Shown: positions 32,897-41,115 of the stretch, one piece after another | Numbering within the stretch: the stretch's first letter is position 1 | Layout: every line of letters begins with the position of its first letter | From: Pseudoxanthomonas sp. CF125 | GTDB taxonomy: Bacteria > Pseudomonadota > Gammaproteobacteria > Xanthomonadales > Xanthomonadaceae | Assembly (NCBI RefSeq): GCF_900104085.1 | Contig: NZ_FNLD01000002.1 | Location: 434,001 to 498,000 of the forward strand | Direction of reading: 5' to 3' | Length of the DNA: 64,000 nucleotides | Made by a program: the position numbers and the translations under genes | Notes under the pieces: generated by a model | The model's database searches: none | Told to the model about the DNA's origin: nothing | What the model saw: only the letters and a program-made list of their open reading frames with translations

Positions 32897-35704
32897 ATGA
32901 TTCTTGCAAGAGAAAATACGACGATGACTTCCGGCGTGCGCCAAACGGGCCCGCGCAAACGAATCCTGGTTACCGCCTGTTGCCTGGGACTGTTCGCTGC
33001 GCAATGGGCGCAGGCGCAGGAACAGCAGGCGACGACGACTGCCACAGAGAGCTCTGCGCAGGAGCAGGACGTCAATACGCTCGATGCGGTGGTGGTGACC
33101 GGCATCCGGCAGAGTATCGCCAAGTCGGTGGAAACCAAGAACGAATCCAACTCGATAGTGGAAGCCATTTCCGCCGAAGACATCGGCAAGCTTCCGGATC
33201 TGAGCATCGCCGATTCCATTTCCCGATTGCCTGGTCTGGCCACGCAGCGCGTGGACGGACGTTCGCAGGTGATCAACATCCGCGGCATGTCGGAGCAATT
33301 CGCCGGAACGCTGTTGAACGGACGCGAGCAGGTCAGCACCGGCGATAGCCGTGGCGTGGAATTCGACCAATATCCTGCCGAATTGATCAACGCGGTCACC
33401 GTTTACAAGACGCCCGATGCGGCATTGATCGGGCAGGGTCTGTCGGGCACCGTGGACCTGCAAACCATCCGTCCGCTGGATTTTGGTGAACGTCGTATCG
33501 TGTTCAGCGGCCATGGCGAGAAGAACTCGCTGGGCGAGGTCAGCGCCGACGGCGACGACAAGGGTTATCGTGCCAGCGCGTCCTATGTGGATCAGTTCGC
33601 CGACAACACCGTTGGCGTTGCCCTCGGCATCGCCCGGATCAGCTCGCCGTTTCAAGAAGAGCACTACAAGGCCTGGTGGTGGGCGGACCTGGATGCGGTG
33701 GACTGGGGCGATCCGCCGCAGGCCGGGCGTCCGGCCAACGCGATCGCTTTGCAGGGTTCGGAAGGCTGGGTGAAATCGCGAGACCTTACCCGCGACGGTG
33801 TGATGGGCGTGCTGGAATTCAAACCCAACGAAACCTATCACGGCATCCTGGACCTGTATTACTCCAAGTTCGATCAGGATGAGGTGATGCACGGGACCAT
33901 GTGGAGCAATGATCCCTGGTTCGTCGGCGAGAACGGCGCGGGCGTCACCTACAGCAACGCCACCACCACAACCATCGACGGCCACCAGGTGGTCACTGGC
34001 GGCACACTCAACAACGTGCAACCGATCGTACGCAACGACAGCAACACGCGCGAAGACAAACTGTACTCGGCCGGTTGGTCCAACACCTTCAAATGGGACA
34101 AGTACACGTTGGGCGCCGACTTGAGTTATTCGCGCGCCGAGCGCAACCAGTCGGTGCTGGAACTGTATGCAGGACGATTGGACGGCCAAAGCATCGATTT
34201 CAACCTGGGCGCTGGCCCTGGCTTCAATCAGTATTCGTTGCCAGACATGGCCGATCCCAACGCGGTGTATCTCTGGGATCCGCAGCACTACGGCCACGAC
34301 GGTCGCCTGGAGGACTCGCGCCAGGAAGACACCATCAAGGCATTCCGGCTGGCACTCAACCGCACCGTCGATTCGGATTTCCTGCGCAGTTACGACGTGG
34401 GTGTGAACTTCAACAAGCGCACCAAGGAAAAGGTGGCCACGGTCTACTTCGCCGATCTGCCCAATGGCCGCGCACCACAGCTGGTGGATCCTTCGGACTT
34501 GAACTCTCCGACGTCGTTGGGATTCGTCGGCATGGGTGATGTGCTGAGCTTCAATCCGCGACGACTGCTTAACGAGTACTACGACGTCTATGTCAGCGAA
34601 AGCAACGACGACCTGCGCAAGGACTTCACCGTCGAGGAAGACGTGAAGACGTTCTACTTCCGCGCTAACCTGGATATGGACCTCACCGACCGCATCCGCT
34701 TGCGCGGCAACGCCGGCGTGCAGTACATCCGCACGGATCAGGAATCAACTGGCTTCAACGCCGCCTCGACGCTGAGTTCGCAGACCCTGGGCACCAGCTA
34801 CGGCGACATCCTGCCCAGCTTGAATCTGGTCGCCGATTTCGGCGACGGCTGGATGCTCCGTTTCGGCGCAGCCAAGACTTTGATGCGCCCGCCGATCAAC
34901 TACCTGAGCGCGGACAGCAGCGCGGGCGTCAGCACTACCGCGCCCTTCGTATGGTCCGGTAGCGGCGGCAACCCGACGCTTGAGCCGTACCGTGCCCGCG
35001 CCTTCGACCTCTCTTTCGAGAAGTATTTCGGCGAAGGCAACTACGTGGGACTGGCTCTTTTCTACAAGGAGCTGGAAACTTACATCTACCGCCAGAACTT
35101 CCCGAATTGGGACTTCAGCGAGTACACACCGGACCCCAATGGCCCTGTACCGGTATCCAACTTCGGCAACTTCAGCACCTGGGCCAACGGTACCGGCGGA
35201 CTCATGCGCGGTGTCGAGTTGAGTACGGCGCTTTCGGGTAACACCTTCCATCCGGCTCTGGACGGCTTCGGTGCTCAGCTCAATGTGTCCTACACCGAGT
35301 CCTCCATTGATCCAGATCCGAACGACAGCAGTCTGGGCACCGACACCATCCCCGGCCTGTCCAAGATCGTGGCCAATGCGACGGTGTACTATGAGAAGCA
35401 CGGATTCTCGGCACGCTTGAGCCAGCGCTATCGCGACCGCTACCGTGGTGAGTACAGCGCTTTGTTCGGCCAGCGCCAGTATCGCTTCACGCTGAGCGAG
35501 CGCACGCTGGATCTGCAATTGAACTACGACTTCCCGGAAAGCAGCCCGCTCAGCGGACTATCGGTGCTGTTGCAGGCCAACAACCTGACCAACGAACCAT
35601 TCCGCACAGAGGTCAGCGAATCGACAGGTACCGGGTTGTTCTTCCCGGAGGAGTACACCGAGTACGGTCGTCAGTATCTGATCGGATTCCGCTACAAGCT
35701 GTAA
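32897..35704 (+). CDS. TonB-dependent receptor (carbohydrate-type)
   Basis: A 935-residue outer-membrane receptor. The signal peptide ends near A-Q-A at residue 40. The TonB box region is T-L-D-A-V-V-V-T-G-I-R. The plug domain has I-A-D-S-I-S-R-L-P-G-L and I-N-I-R-G-M. A 22-strand barrel follows, with the C-terminal aromatic-rich strand ending ...IGFRYKL. The layout matches the large Caulobacter/Xanthomonas-type receptors that import oligosaccharides. With GH30 and LacI next door it probably takes up a glycoside that GH30 processes. Confidence 0.93.
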   Translation: MILARENTTMTSGVRQTGPRKRILVTACCLGLFAAQWAQAQEQQATTTATESSAQEQDVNTLDAVVVTGIRQSIAKSVETKNESNSIVEAISAEDIGKLPDLSIADSISRLPGLATQRVDGRSQVINIRGMSEQFAGTLLNGREQVSTGDSRGVEFDQYPAELINAVTVYKTPDAALIGQGLSGTVDLQTIRPLDFGERRIVFSGHGEKNSLGEVSADGDDKGYRASASYVDQFADNTVGVALGIARISSPFQEEHYKAWWWADLDAVDWGDPPQAGRPANAIALQGSEGWVKSRDLTRDGVMGVLEFKPNETYHGILDLYYSKFDQDEVMHGTMWSNDPWFVGENGAGVTYSNATTTTIDGHQVVTGGTLNNVQPIVRNDSNTREDKLYSAGWSNTFKWDKYTLGADLSYSRAERNQSVLELYAGRLDGQSIDFNLGAGPGFNQYSLPDMADPNAVYLWDPQHYGHDGRLEDSRQEDTIKAFRLALNRTVDSDFLRSYDVGVNFNKRTKEKVATVYFADLPNGRAPQLVDPSDLNSPTSLGFVGMGDVLSFNPRRLLNEYYDVYVSESNDDLRKDFTVEEDVKTFYFRANLDMDLTDRIRLRGNAGVQYIRTDQESTGFNAASTLSSQTLGTSYGDILPSLNLVADFGDGWMLRFGAAKTLMRPPINYLSADSSAGVSTTAPFVWSGSGGNPTLEPYRARAFDLSFEKYFGEGNYVGLALFYKELETYIYRQNFPNWDFSEYTPDPNGPVPVSNFGNFSTWANGTGGLMRGVELSTALSGNTFHPALDGFGAQLNVSYTESSIDPDPNDSSLGTDTIPGLSKIVANATVYYEKHGFSARLSQRYRDRYRGEYSALFGQRQYRFTLSERTLDLQLNYDFPESSPLSGLSVLLQANNLTNEPFRTEVSESTGTGLFFPEEYTEYGRQYLIGFRYKL

Positions 35705-35715
35705 TCGGCCGCCTG

Positions 35716-35754
35716 CAGCTCGCCCGCAGACATTCGCTGTCTGCAGGCGAGCTG
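35716..35754 (+). terminator. Long hairpin after the TonB-dependent receptor
   Basis: CAGCTCGCC-C-GCAGAC / GTCTGC-A-GGCGAGCTG, a 15-pair stem with one mismatch and a 7-base loop, 11 bases after the stop. No T-run follows. Confidence 0.55.
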
Positions 35755-35808
35755 CCGTGAAGGACCTCCGGCAGCGCGACCCTTGAACGCAGCGGTAGAT
35801 CCGCCATT

Positions 35809-36174
35809 TCAGTATGAAGACGACAAAATCGCAGCCCTGCGCGCCTTGCTCAACGAATCCAGCGCTTTGCGATACGACCATTGCACCAGTTCGCACAGAT
35901 AGTCGTCCGGCACGCTAGCCACATCCACTATCGTGATCCAGCGGAAGCGGGCCAGCCAGCGTGCGGGCTTGATGCCGGGGACATCGGTCAGCTCCAGGAA
36001 GCGATCCGGCGAAACCTTGATGCTGAAACGCCATTGCTCGGGCTGGCTGGTCTTGAAATGGGCGAAGCGTTTTCCGCCCACGCTGTAGACCAGGATGTTG
36101 GCGGGCGCGTCATGCAGTTGCGAGGCGGCGCCGGGAAGCTGCGCGCAGAACTCTTTCAATTGCTTCGTGTCCAT
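35809..36174 (-). CDS. MmcQ/YjbR family protein
   Basis: A 121-residue protein with the YjbR fold (CyaY-like DNA-binding) pattern: L-P-G-A-A at the first turn, F-A-H-F-K-T on a strand, K-V-S-P-D-R-F-L-E-L, W-I-T-I-V-D-V and a C-terminal helix with S-Y-R-K-A-L. Homologues usually start near MDTKQLKEF, so 36174 was chosen. The frame is open to 36267 and neither start has a good ribosome-binding site. Confidence 0.82.
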   Translation of the reverse strand: MDTKQLKEFCAQLPGAASQLHDAPANILVYSVGGKRFAHFKTSQPEQWRFSIKVSPDRFLELTDVPGIKPARWLARFRWITIVDVASVPDDYLCELVQWSYRKALDSLSKARRAAILSSSY

Positions 36175-36322
36175 AAGAAAGGAAGCCGGAGTAAGGGATA
36201 CGTAATCAGTATGGCTTTCCCCGAACGACATCGCTTGCCTGGCCGAAGGCGTTGCGGTCCTCCGCAATAGGGCGTCGATTGACTCAAGCTACTGTCTTTT
36301 CCGGTCCGTTGGGAGCCGTTTC

Positions 36323-36713
36323 ATGTCGCTGAAGCGTGGTTTTTCGCTCGCGCTACGTTCGTTGCTGGCAATGGGATCGGCCTTGGCCGTGTTGCCGCTG
36401 GTCAATCTGGCCGGCGGCGCACTGGCCGATTCGACGGGATTTCCCGCGGGTGGTGAAGCCAGGTTGGCCTGGGATCTGGGCTGGGTCTTCATCGCCGGTT
36501 CGCTGGCGGCATGGGTGGTGGCGACGCTGGCCCCGCGCGCGGCGCGCGCATGCGGCAGTGCTCTTCGCGCTGATGCTCGTCATAGACGTACTGGCCGTGG
36601 TGTGGGTTGGCGACGACTGGCCGCATTGGTTCAACGCCGGAGTTCTGATCGCTTTGCCGTTGCAGGTGGGGCTTGGTGCGTGGTGGGCGCTGCGTGGCGG
36701 AAAGCGCACGTAG
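36323..36713 (+). pseudogene. Frameshifted small membrane protein
   Basis: One frame reads MSLKRGFSLALRSLLAMGSALAV..., three hydrophobic segments, to A-P-R-A-A-R-A near 36545. The protein then continues only in another frame: H-A-A-V-L-F-A-L-M-L-V-I-D-V-L-A-V-V-W-V-G to ...R-G-G-K-R-T and a stop at 36711. Joined, they give about 130 residues with four membrane segments. The break lies in an alternating GC run (36533-36552), suggesting slippage, a true mutation or a sequencing error. No family recognised. Confidence 0.7.
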
Positions 36714-36724
36714 AATCGCTGCCT

Positions 36725-37204
36725 TCACCTCCCTTGGTTGCCTCTGAAACGCACCGTCAACCCCTTGAGGAAGTTGCGGAGTATCTGGTCGCCGCAGGGG
36801 CGGTAGTGCTTGTGGTCGGCCTGGCGGAACAGAGCGGTAAGTTCCGGCTTGGTCAGCGGGAAACCCGCCATCGCGAACACCTCATGCATGTCCACATCCT
36901 TCAGCTGGAACGCGACACGCAGCTTCTTCAGCACCACATTGTTGGTGATGCGCGTTTCCACGGGACGCGGCGGCAGGCTTTCGTCCCGCCCGCGGTAGTA
37001 GAACACCAGTCCATCGAGGAAATGCGCGAGCACGCGGTCGCTGCAGGCGACGAACCCGTCTTCCTCCTCCTTCTTAAGCAGCGCGTGCACGTGCGCCTTC
37101 TCGATGGGGAAATCCGCATCGGCCAACTGGATGATCTCGGCCACCTTGCCATCGCCGAGGTCCAGCATGTAGCGGATGCTGCGCATCACATCGTTGTTGA
37201 TCAT
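36725..37204 (-). CDS. DUF1456 (YehS) family protein
   Basis: A 159-residue protein made of two copies of the DUF1456 module. Copy 1 has N-N-D-V-M-R-S-I-R-Y-M-L, F-P-I-E-K-A-H-V and F-L-D-G-L-V-F-Y-Y-R-G. Copy 2 has N-N-V-V-L-K-K-L-R-V-A, F-P-L-T-K-P-E-L and F-L-K-G-L-T-V-R-F-R-G. This matches YehS of enterobacteria. Function unknown. Confidence 0.9.
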   Translation of the reverse strand: MINNDVMRSIRYMLDLGDGKVAEIIQLADADFPIEKAHVHALLKKEEEDGFVACSDRVLAHFLDGLVFYYRGRDESLPPRPVETRITNNVVLKKLRVAFQLKDVDMHEVFAMAGFPLTKPELTALFRQADHKHYRPCGDQILRNFLKGLTVRFRGNQGR

Positions 37205-37285
37205 GTCCGTCCTGTGGGCCGCCCGGGCTACCCAGGCAGCGTACAGTTTACCGTCGGCCGCAGGACGGTGCAGGCGGCGATTTCC

Positions 37286-37765
37286 TCAGACGCAGCCGGC
37301 GGCCTCGGTGCACTTCAATCGGGAGGCCTCTTCCTTGAGCAGTTTCTCGTCGGCTTCTTTCCGTGCGCGGATCTCGGTGGGCGTGCGGCAGACGCGGGTG
37401 ACGTAATTGCTCCCGGTCCTGGCCTCCTGCGTGCAGACCAGGCGTTCGCCCTGGTTGTTGCTGATGGTCGCCTCGATCCGCGCCATCAATCTACGGACTT
37501 CGGCCTGATCGGCGGTCGCCAGTTGCGAAGTATCGGTCCTGCCTTCCAGCAGCTTCTCCAGTTTTTCCTGATCGGACAGAACGGATTTCTGCGCATCGCG
37601 CGGCAGTTTCGCGTAGCGATCCCGTTTGGCCTTCATGTCGGCGCGGATCGTCTGTTGCTGGGCAAGGATGTCTGCGGTCCGCGTCGGCGCATCGGCCGAC
37701 TTGGCGACAAGGGAGATGGTCAGCAGGGCGGTGCAAGCCAACGCGTACAGTCGGTGGGTCGTCAT
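37286..37765 (-). CDS. Exported helical hypothetical protein
   Basis: A 159-residue protein with a signal peptide (MTTHRLYALACTALLTISLVAKSADA) followed by a highly charged, probably coiled-coil region (Q-Q-Q-T-I-R-A-D-M-K-A-K-R-D-R-Y; K-L-E-K-L-L-E-G-R). The C-terminal part has the C-T-Q-E-A-R-T-G-S-N/Y-x-x-R-V-C-R-T motif seen in other xanthomonad exported proteins. Frame open upstream, but 37765 gives the signal peptide. Not recognised by name. Confidence 0.7.
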   Translation of the reverse strand: MTTHRLYALACTALLTISLVAKSADAPTRTADILAQQQTIRADMKAKRDRYAKLPRDAQKSVLSDQEKLEKLLEGRTDTSQLATADQAEVRRLMARIEATISNNQGERLVCTQEARTGSNYVTRVCRTPTEIRARKEADEKLLKEEASRLKCTEAAGCV

Positions 37766-37921
37766 ATCGTTCTTGTCCGGGGTCGTCTTTTCGAACGTAT
37801 CCGATCGGAGCAGCCGCTCCAATAGGCGAACGGCAAGCGGACAATTTGTGCAAAACAAAGCTTTTTGGGGCTGCCCGCAAAAGCTATAGTCGCTGCCGGG
37901 TCTTTCCGGAGGGAAGATGAA

Positions 37922-38320
37922 GTGAGCGCCCGCGCTACCGTCTCCGAACCGATCGTCTCCCGCCTGCGCGCGATCTGCCTGGAATTTCCAGAAGCCTGCG
38001 AAGAGCAGGCCTGGGTGGGCACGCGCTGGATGATCCGAAAGAAGAATTTCGCCCATGTGCTGGTGATCGATTCGGGCTGGCCGCCGGCCTATGCGCGCGC
38101 CGCGAAATCCGAAGGGCCCATGACCGTGCTGACGTTCCGCTCCAGCGCAAGACTCGAAGCGCCTCGGTTTTCCAAGCCGCCCTTCTTTAAGCCAGTGTGG
38201 TGGCCGGATATCGCCGGCGTGGCGATCGATGCGGAAACAGATTGGGACGAAGTGTCCGACCTCCTTGCCGCAAGCTATTGCCTGCTGGCGCCGAAGAAAC
38301 TGGCCGCGCAGGTCGGCTGA
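37922..38320 (+). CDS. MmcQ/YjbR family protein
   Basis: A 132-residue second YjbR protein in the window, starting at GTG after GGAGGGAAGA. Motifs are L-E-F-P-E-A-C-E-E, W-M-I-R-K-K-N-F-A-H-V-L-V-I-D, F-K-P-V-W-W-P-D-I-A-G-V-A-I and a C-terminal L-A-A-S-Y-C-L-L-A-P-K-K-L. It may bind DNA by its fold. Divergent from the preceding exported protein. Confidence 0.8.
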   Translation: MSARATVSEPIVSRLRAICLEFPEACEEQAWVGTRWMIRKKNFAHVLVIDSGWPPAYARAAKSEGPMTVLTFRSSARLEAPRFSKPPFFKPVWWPDIAGVAIDAETDWDEVSDLLAASYCLLAPKKLAAQVG

Positions 38321-38444
38321 GCCAGTTTCGGTACTGTTGCCGTGCGCGTGGATCCGCCGCTGCCACGGAAGGTAGCTTGGAAAGGGATGGCTTGAATCGG
38401 ACGGAAGCCTTGGTCAGGATGCGCCTAATAGCCAGGAGACCGGA

Positions 38445-38927
38445 ATGGATCGGAAAAGGCCACAGCTTCCATGCGCCGCAATGCTGCACACTGGCTTCAC
38501 ATCGCATAAGTCGCTGAAGACCGGCGCTGCGATTTCCGCACTCTCGGTCCTGTTCCTGCTCGGCGCATGTTCGCCTGCTGCCGACGCTCCCGCGACGTCC
38601 GCCGTTGCGCCCCCCTCTGCGGCGGACGCCGCAAAGCCCAACCCGGCGCAGACCGCGGCGCGCATGCAGGAGTGCCGTACCAAACTCGAAGCCGGCATCC
38701 CGTCGGGAATGGTGATCAATGCCTCCGCCGACAACGGCCGTCCGATACTCTGGGTCGGGCCCGAATGGGAAAAGAGCGCACGACAGGCAAAGGAATCGCT
38801 TGCGCGCGACACGGCCTGCTTCTTCCTGTCCGGCGACGAATCCAGGACGCTCAAGTTCTCGATCTACGACCAGGCCACGGACAGAGAGGTCGCGGTATGG
38901 GACCGCTCCCGATTGATCGAATGGTGA
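38445..38927 (+). CDS. Hypothetical lipoprotein
   Basis: A 160-residue protein with an unusually long N-terminal lead (residues 1-25) before a hydrophobic stretch ending L-F-L-L-G-A-C (lipidation candidate Cys42). An Ala/Pro linker and a small alpha/beta domain with two further cysteines (E-C-R-T, A-C-F-F) follow. An internal start at ATG 38481 would shorten the lead. Not recognised. Confidence 0.62.
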   Translation: MDRKRPQLPCAAMLHTGFTSHKSLKTGAAISALSVLFLLGACSPAADAPATSAVAPPSAADAAKPNPAQTAARMQECRTKLEAGIPSGMVINASADNGRPILWVGPEWEKSARQAKESLARDTACFFLSGDESRTLKFSIYDQATDREVAVWDRSRLIEW

Positions 38928-39055
38928 TCGCATTGTCCACGGCGATCCGTACGCAATCGAACGATGGACGGAGAACTACCCCCGCAGCGCAGCTTGTATA
39001 GCCGGTGAGACCTATGCACACTCCGGCACAGATCGCTCCGACTACGAGGTATTCC

Positions 39056-40048
39056 ATGCTGCGTTGCCTGCTGGTGCTCTTGTCCGCTTTCGTTCTGGCC
39101 GCTCCCGCGCTTGCCGCAAAAGCTCCGCCTTACACCTATCTACGCGTCGGCAATGCCGCCGATGTAGCGCCGGCCACTACTCCCGGCGTGGTGCTGATGG
39201 GCGGAGGGACCGACGTCGATCAGGCTTTCCAATGGCTGTGCGGTCTGGGCGGCAACGGCGACTTCCTGGTGATCCGCGCCACCGGCACCGATGCCTACAA
39301 CCCTTATGTGCGCGATCTGTGTCCGAATGCCAACTCGGTCGCCACGCTGATCATTCCCAGCGCTGCGGCCGCCAATCTGCCGGCGGTGGCGGCGATCATC
39401 GCCCAGGCCGAAGTGGTGTGGATCGCAGGCGGCGACCAGTCCAACTACATCGGCTTCTGGAAGAACACCCCGGTGCAGTCCACGCTCAACGCGCGCATCG
39501 CCCAAGGCGTGCCGGTGGGTGGAACAAGCGCCGGACTCAACGTGCTGACCCAGTTCGTCTACACCGCACAGGCCAGTCAGGGCGTGACCAGCAGCCAGGC
39601 CGTGGCCGATCCATTCAACCGCTACATGACTTTCGATCGCGACTTCGCTGGCGTGCCGTCGCTGCAGGGCGTGATCGGAGATCCGCACTTCGCCGCGCGC
39701 GACCGCATGGGTCGCGACATCGCCTTCCTGTGCCGGGTGGCGGCCTACGGCTGGAGCGCCGCGCCGCGCGGCATCGCCGTGGACGAAATGACCGCGCTGC
39801 TGGTGGCCAATGGCGGCTACGCCAGCGTGGTGGGTTCGGGGAAGGTCTATTTCCTGCAGGCGCCGGGAATGCCGCAGGTTTGCGCAGCCAAGCAACCGCT
39901 GACTTACCGCAATATCGGCGTCGCGCGCATTGCCGCCGGCGACGGTTTCGATCTCTCCAACTGGATGCCGGTGGGCGGGACGACGTATATGGTGTCCGTC
40001 GAAGCCGGCGTGCTGGGTTCCTCCCAGGCGGGCGGCTCTCCTTATTGA
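39056..40048 (+). CDS. Cyanophycinase-like peptidase S51 protein
   Basis: A 330-residue exported protein with a signal peptide (MLRCLLVLLSAFVLAAPALA). The class I glutamine-amidotransferase-like fold carries V-V-L-M-G-G-G-T-D-V, V-W-I-A-G-G-D-Q-S-N-Y and the nucleophile elbow G-G-T-S-A-G with Ser158, then D-P-H-F near the expected His. Cyanophycinases and dipeptidase E use this Ser. The natural substrate in a non-cyanobacterium is uncertain. A GAGG site precedes the chosen ATG. Confidence 0.85.
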   Translation: MLRCLLVLLSAFVLAAPALAAKAPPYTYLRVGNAADVAPATTPGVVLMGGGTDVDQAFQWLCGLGGNGDFLVIRATGTDAYNPYVRDLCPNANSVATLIIPSAAAANLPAVAAIIAQAEVVWIAGGDQSNYIGFWKNTPVQSTLNARIAQGVPVGGTSAGLNVLTQFVYTAQASQGVTSSQAVADPFNRYMTFDRDFAGVPSLQGVIGDPHFAARDRMGRDIAFLCRVAAYGWSAAPRGIAVDEMTALLVANGGYASVVGSGKVYFLQAPGMPQVCAAKQPLTYRNIGVARIAAGDGFDLSNWMPVGGTTYMVSVEAGVLGSSQAGGSPY

Positions 40049-40063
40049 GGCTCTCCTTATTGA
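40034..40063 (+). repeat. Tandem 15-bp duplication at the 3' end of the cyanophycinase gene
   Basis: GGCTCTCCTTATTGA is present twice, exactly adjacent. The first copy contains the stop codon. The second copy, with the following ATAAGGAG, forms an 8-base inverted repeat (40053-40060 / 40071-40078) without a T-run. Confidence 0.8.
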
Positions 40064-40205
40064 TGAATTGATAAGGAGGAGCGGCTGGGCAGGTGTGGCG
40101 CTTGCTTAACCGCGTCCGTGGGCGATGAACGGATAACGATTCCGTAAGGTCCGATTCACCCGATGGCGCCGACACTTGCCTCACTTTCACAAGGAGGGAC
40201 GAGTG

Positions 40206-40859
40206 ATGAAGACATTGAAGAAGATAGGCTTGGCTGCCGCTCTGGCGGTGGGACTGGGTATCGGCGCAGCGGCGTCCGCGCAGACCGTGGGCTACAACAT
40301 CCGCACCGGCGATGTATGGGTGGACACGCGCCTGGGCGAAATCAACGACTACGGCCGGCGCTACCGCGATCCGTTCGTGGGCGAGATGACCGGCTATTAC
40401 GGCGCGCCGCGCAGCCTGATCGTCGAGTTGCTCGATAATCGTCGCTGGGCACCTGCAGACGTTTATTACGCCTGCGCATTGGCCCATTCGCTGGGCGTTC
40501 CTTGCGTAAACGTAGTGCGCGAGTACGACCGCAATCCCGGCCTGGGCTGGGGCAACGTGGCCAAGCACTACGGCATCAAGCCGGGTTCGCCGGCTTTCCA
40601 CGCCTTGAAGCGCGGCACGGCCTCCACCTACGGGCGCTGGGGCTACCCGGTCGCCGTCGACCGCCCCGTGCATGTCGACTGGTCCAAGCATGGTCCCGGC
40701 AAGTCGCAGGGCAAGGGCAACGCTCCGCGTCCTGCCGCCGATCATGGGCAGGGAAAGTCCGGTCATGACAGCGGCGATCATGGCGGCAAGGGCAAAGGCA
40801 AGGGTAAGGACCAAGGCAACGGAAGCGGCAAGGAAAAAGGCAACGGCAAGGGCAAGTAA
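40206..40859 (+). CDS. Exported protein with glycine/lysine-rich tail
   Basis: A 217-residue protein with a signal peptide (MKTLKKIGLAAALAVGLGIGAAASA). A compact domain of about 130 residues contains R-S-L-I-V-E-L-L and W-A-P-A-D-V-Y-Y-A-C-A-L-A. The last ~50 residues are a low-complexity G-K/G-N/D-H tail. A strong AAGGAGG site precedes the ATG. Periplasmic or surface location likely; function not recognised. A strong terminator follows. Confidence 0.75.
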   Translation: MKTLKKIGLAAALAVGLGIGAAASAQTVGYNIRTGDVWVDTRLGEINDYGRRYRDPFVGEMTGYYGAPRSLIVELLDNRRWAPADVYYACALAHSLGVPCVNVVREYDRNPGLGWGNVAKHYGIKPGSPAFHALKRGTASTYGRWGYPVAVDRPVHVDWSKHGPGKSQGKGNAPRPAADHGQGKSGHDSGDHGGKGKGKGKDQGNGSGKEKGNGKGK

Positions 40860-40884
40860 TCCGCTCGGTGCGATTGCAGGTACG

Positions 40885-40920
40885 AAGGACGGCGGCCGCA
40901 AGGCCGCCGTCCTTGTTTTG
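40885..40920 (+). terminator. Rho-independent terminator
   Basis: A 13-base perfect stem (AAGGACGGCGGCC / GGCCGCCGTCCTT) with a GCAA tetraloop, followed by GTTTTG, 25 bases after the stop of the Gly/Lys-rich protein gene. Confidence 0.9.
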
Positions 40921-41055
40921 CGATTCTTCGGAAGCCAGGCGCCGCGCTGCTGCGTCGCAGTACATACGAATTCATTTCCCGCCGGCGGCTCCGGCTTGTA
41001 GCCTCGCCGCATCCCGCGAATGCATCCGCCATTCGACGGCCCTCGGGAATTCCGT

Positions 41056-41115
41056 ATGCAAGCAGCCCGCATGCAAGCAGTCCGTATGAAAGCAGCCCGC
41101 ATGAAAGCAGCGGTC
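41056..41115 (+). repeat. In-frame 15-bp tandem repeat at the GH13 start
   Basis: Four adjacent 15-base units, each starting with ATG (41056, 41071, 41086, 41101), encode M-[QK]-A-[AV]-[RV] repeats. Units 1 and 2 have ATGCAAGCAG, units 3 and 4 ATGAAAGCAG. This multiplies potential start codons without changing the frame. Confidence 0.85.

Noticed and set aside
36323-37825. 500-codon plus-strand ORF
   Set aside because: Only its first ~75 codons look real; the rest is antisense to the DUF1456 gene and the exported helical protein gene.
40053-40078. Inverted repeat CTCCTTAT / ATAAGGAG as a terminator
   Set aside because: Only 8 pairs, low GC, no T-run; it is probably a by-product of the tandem duplication.
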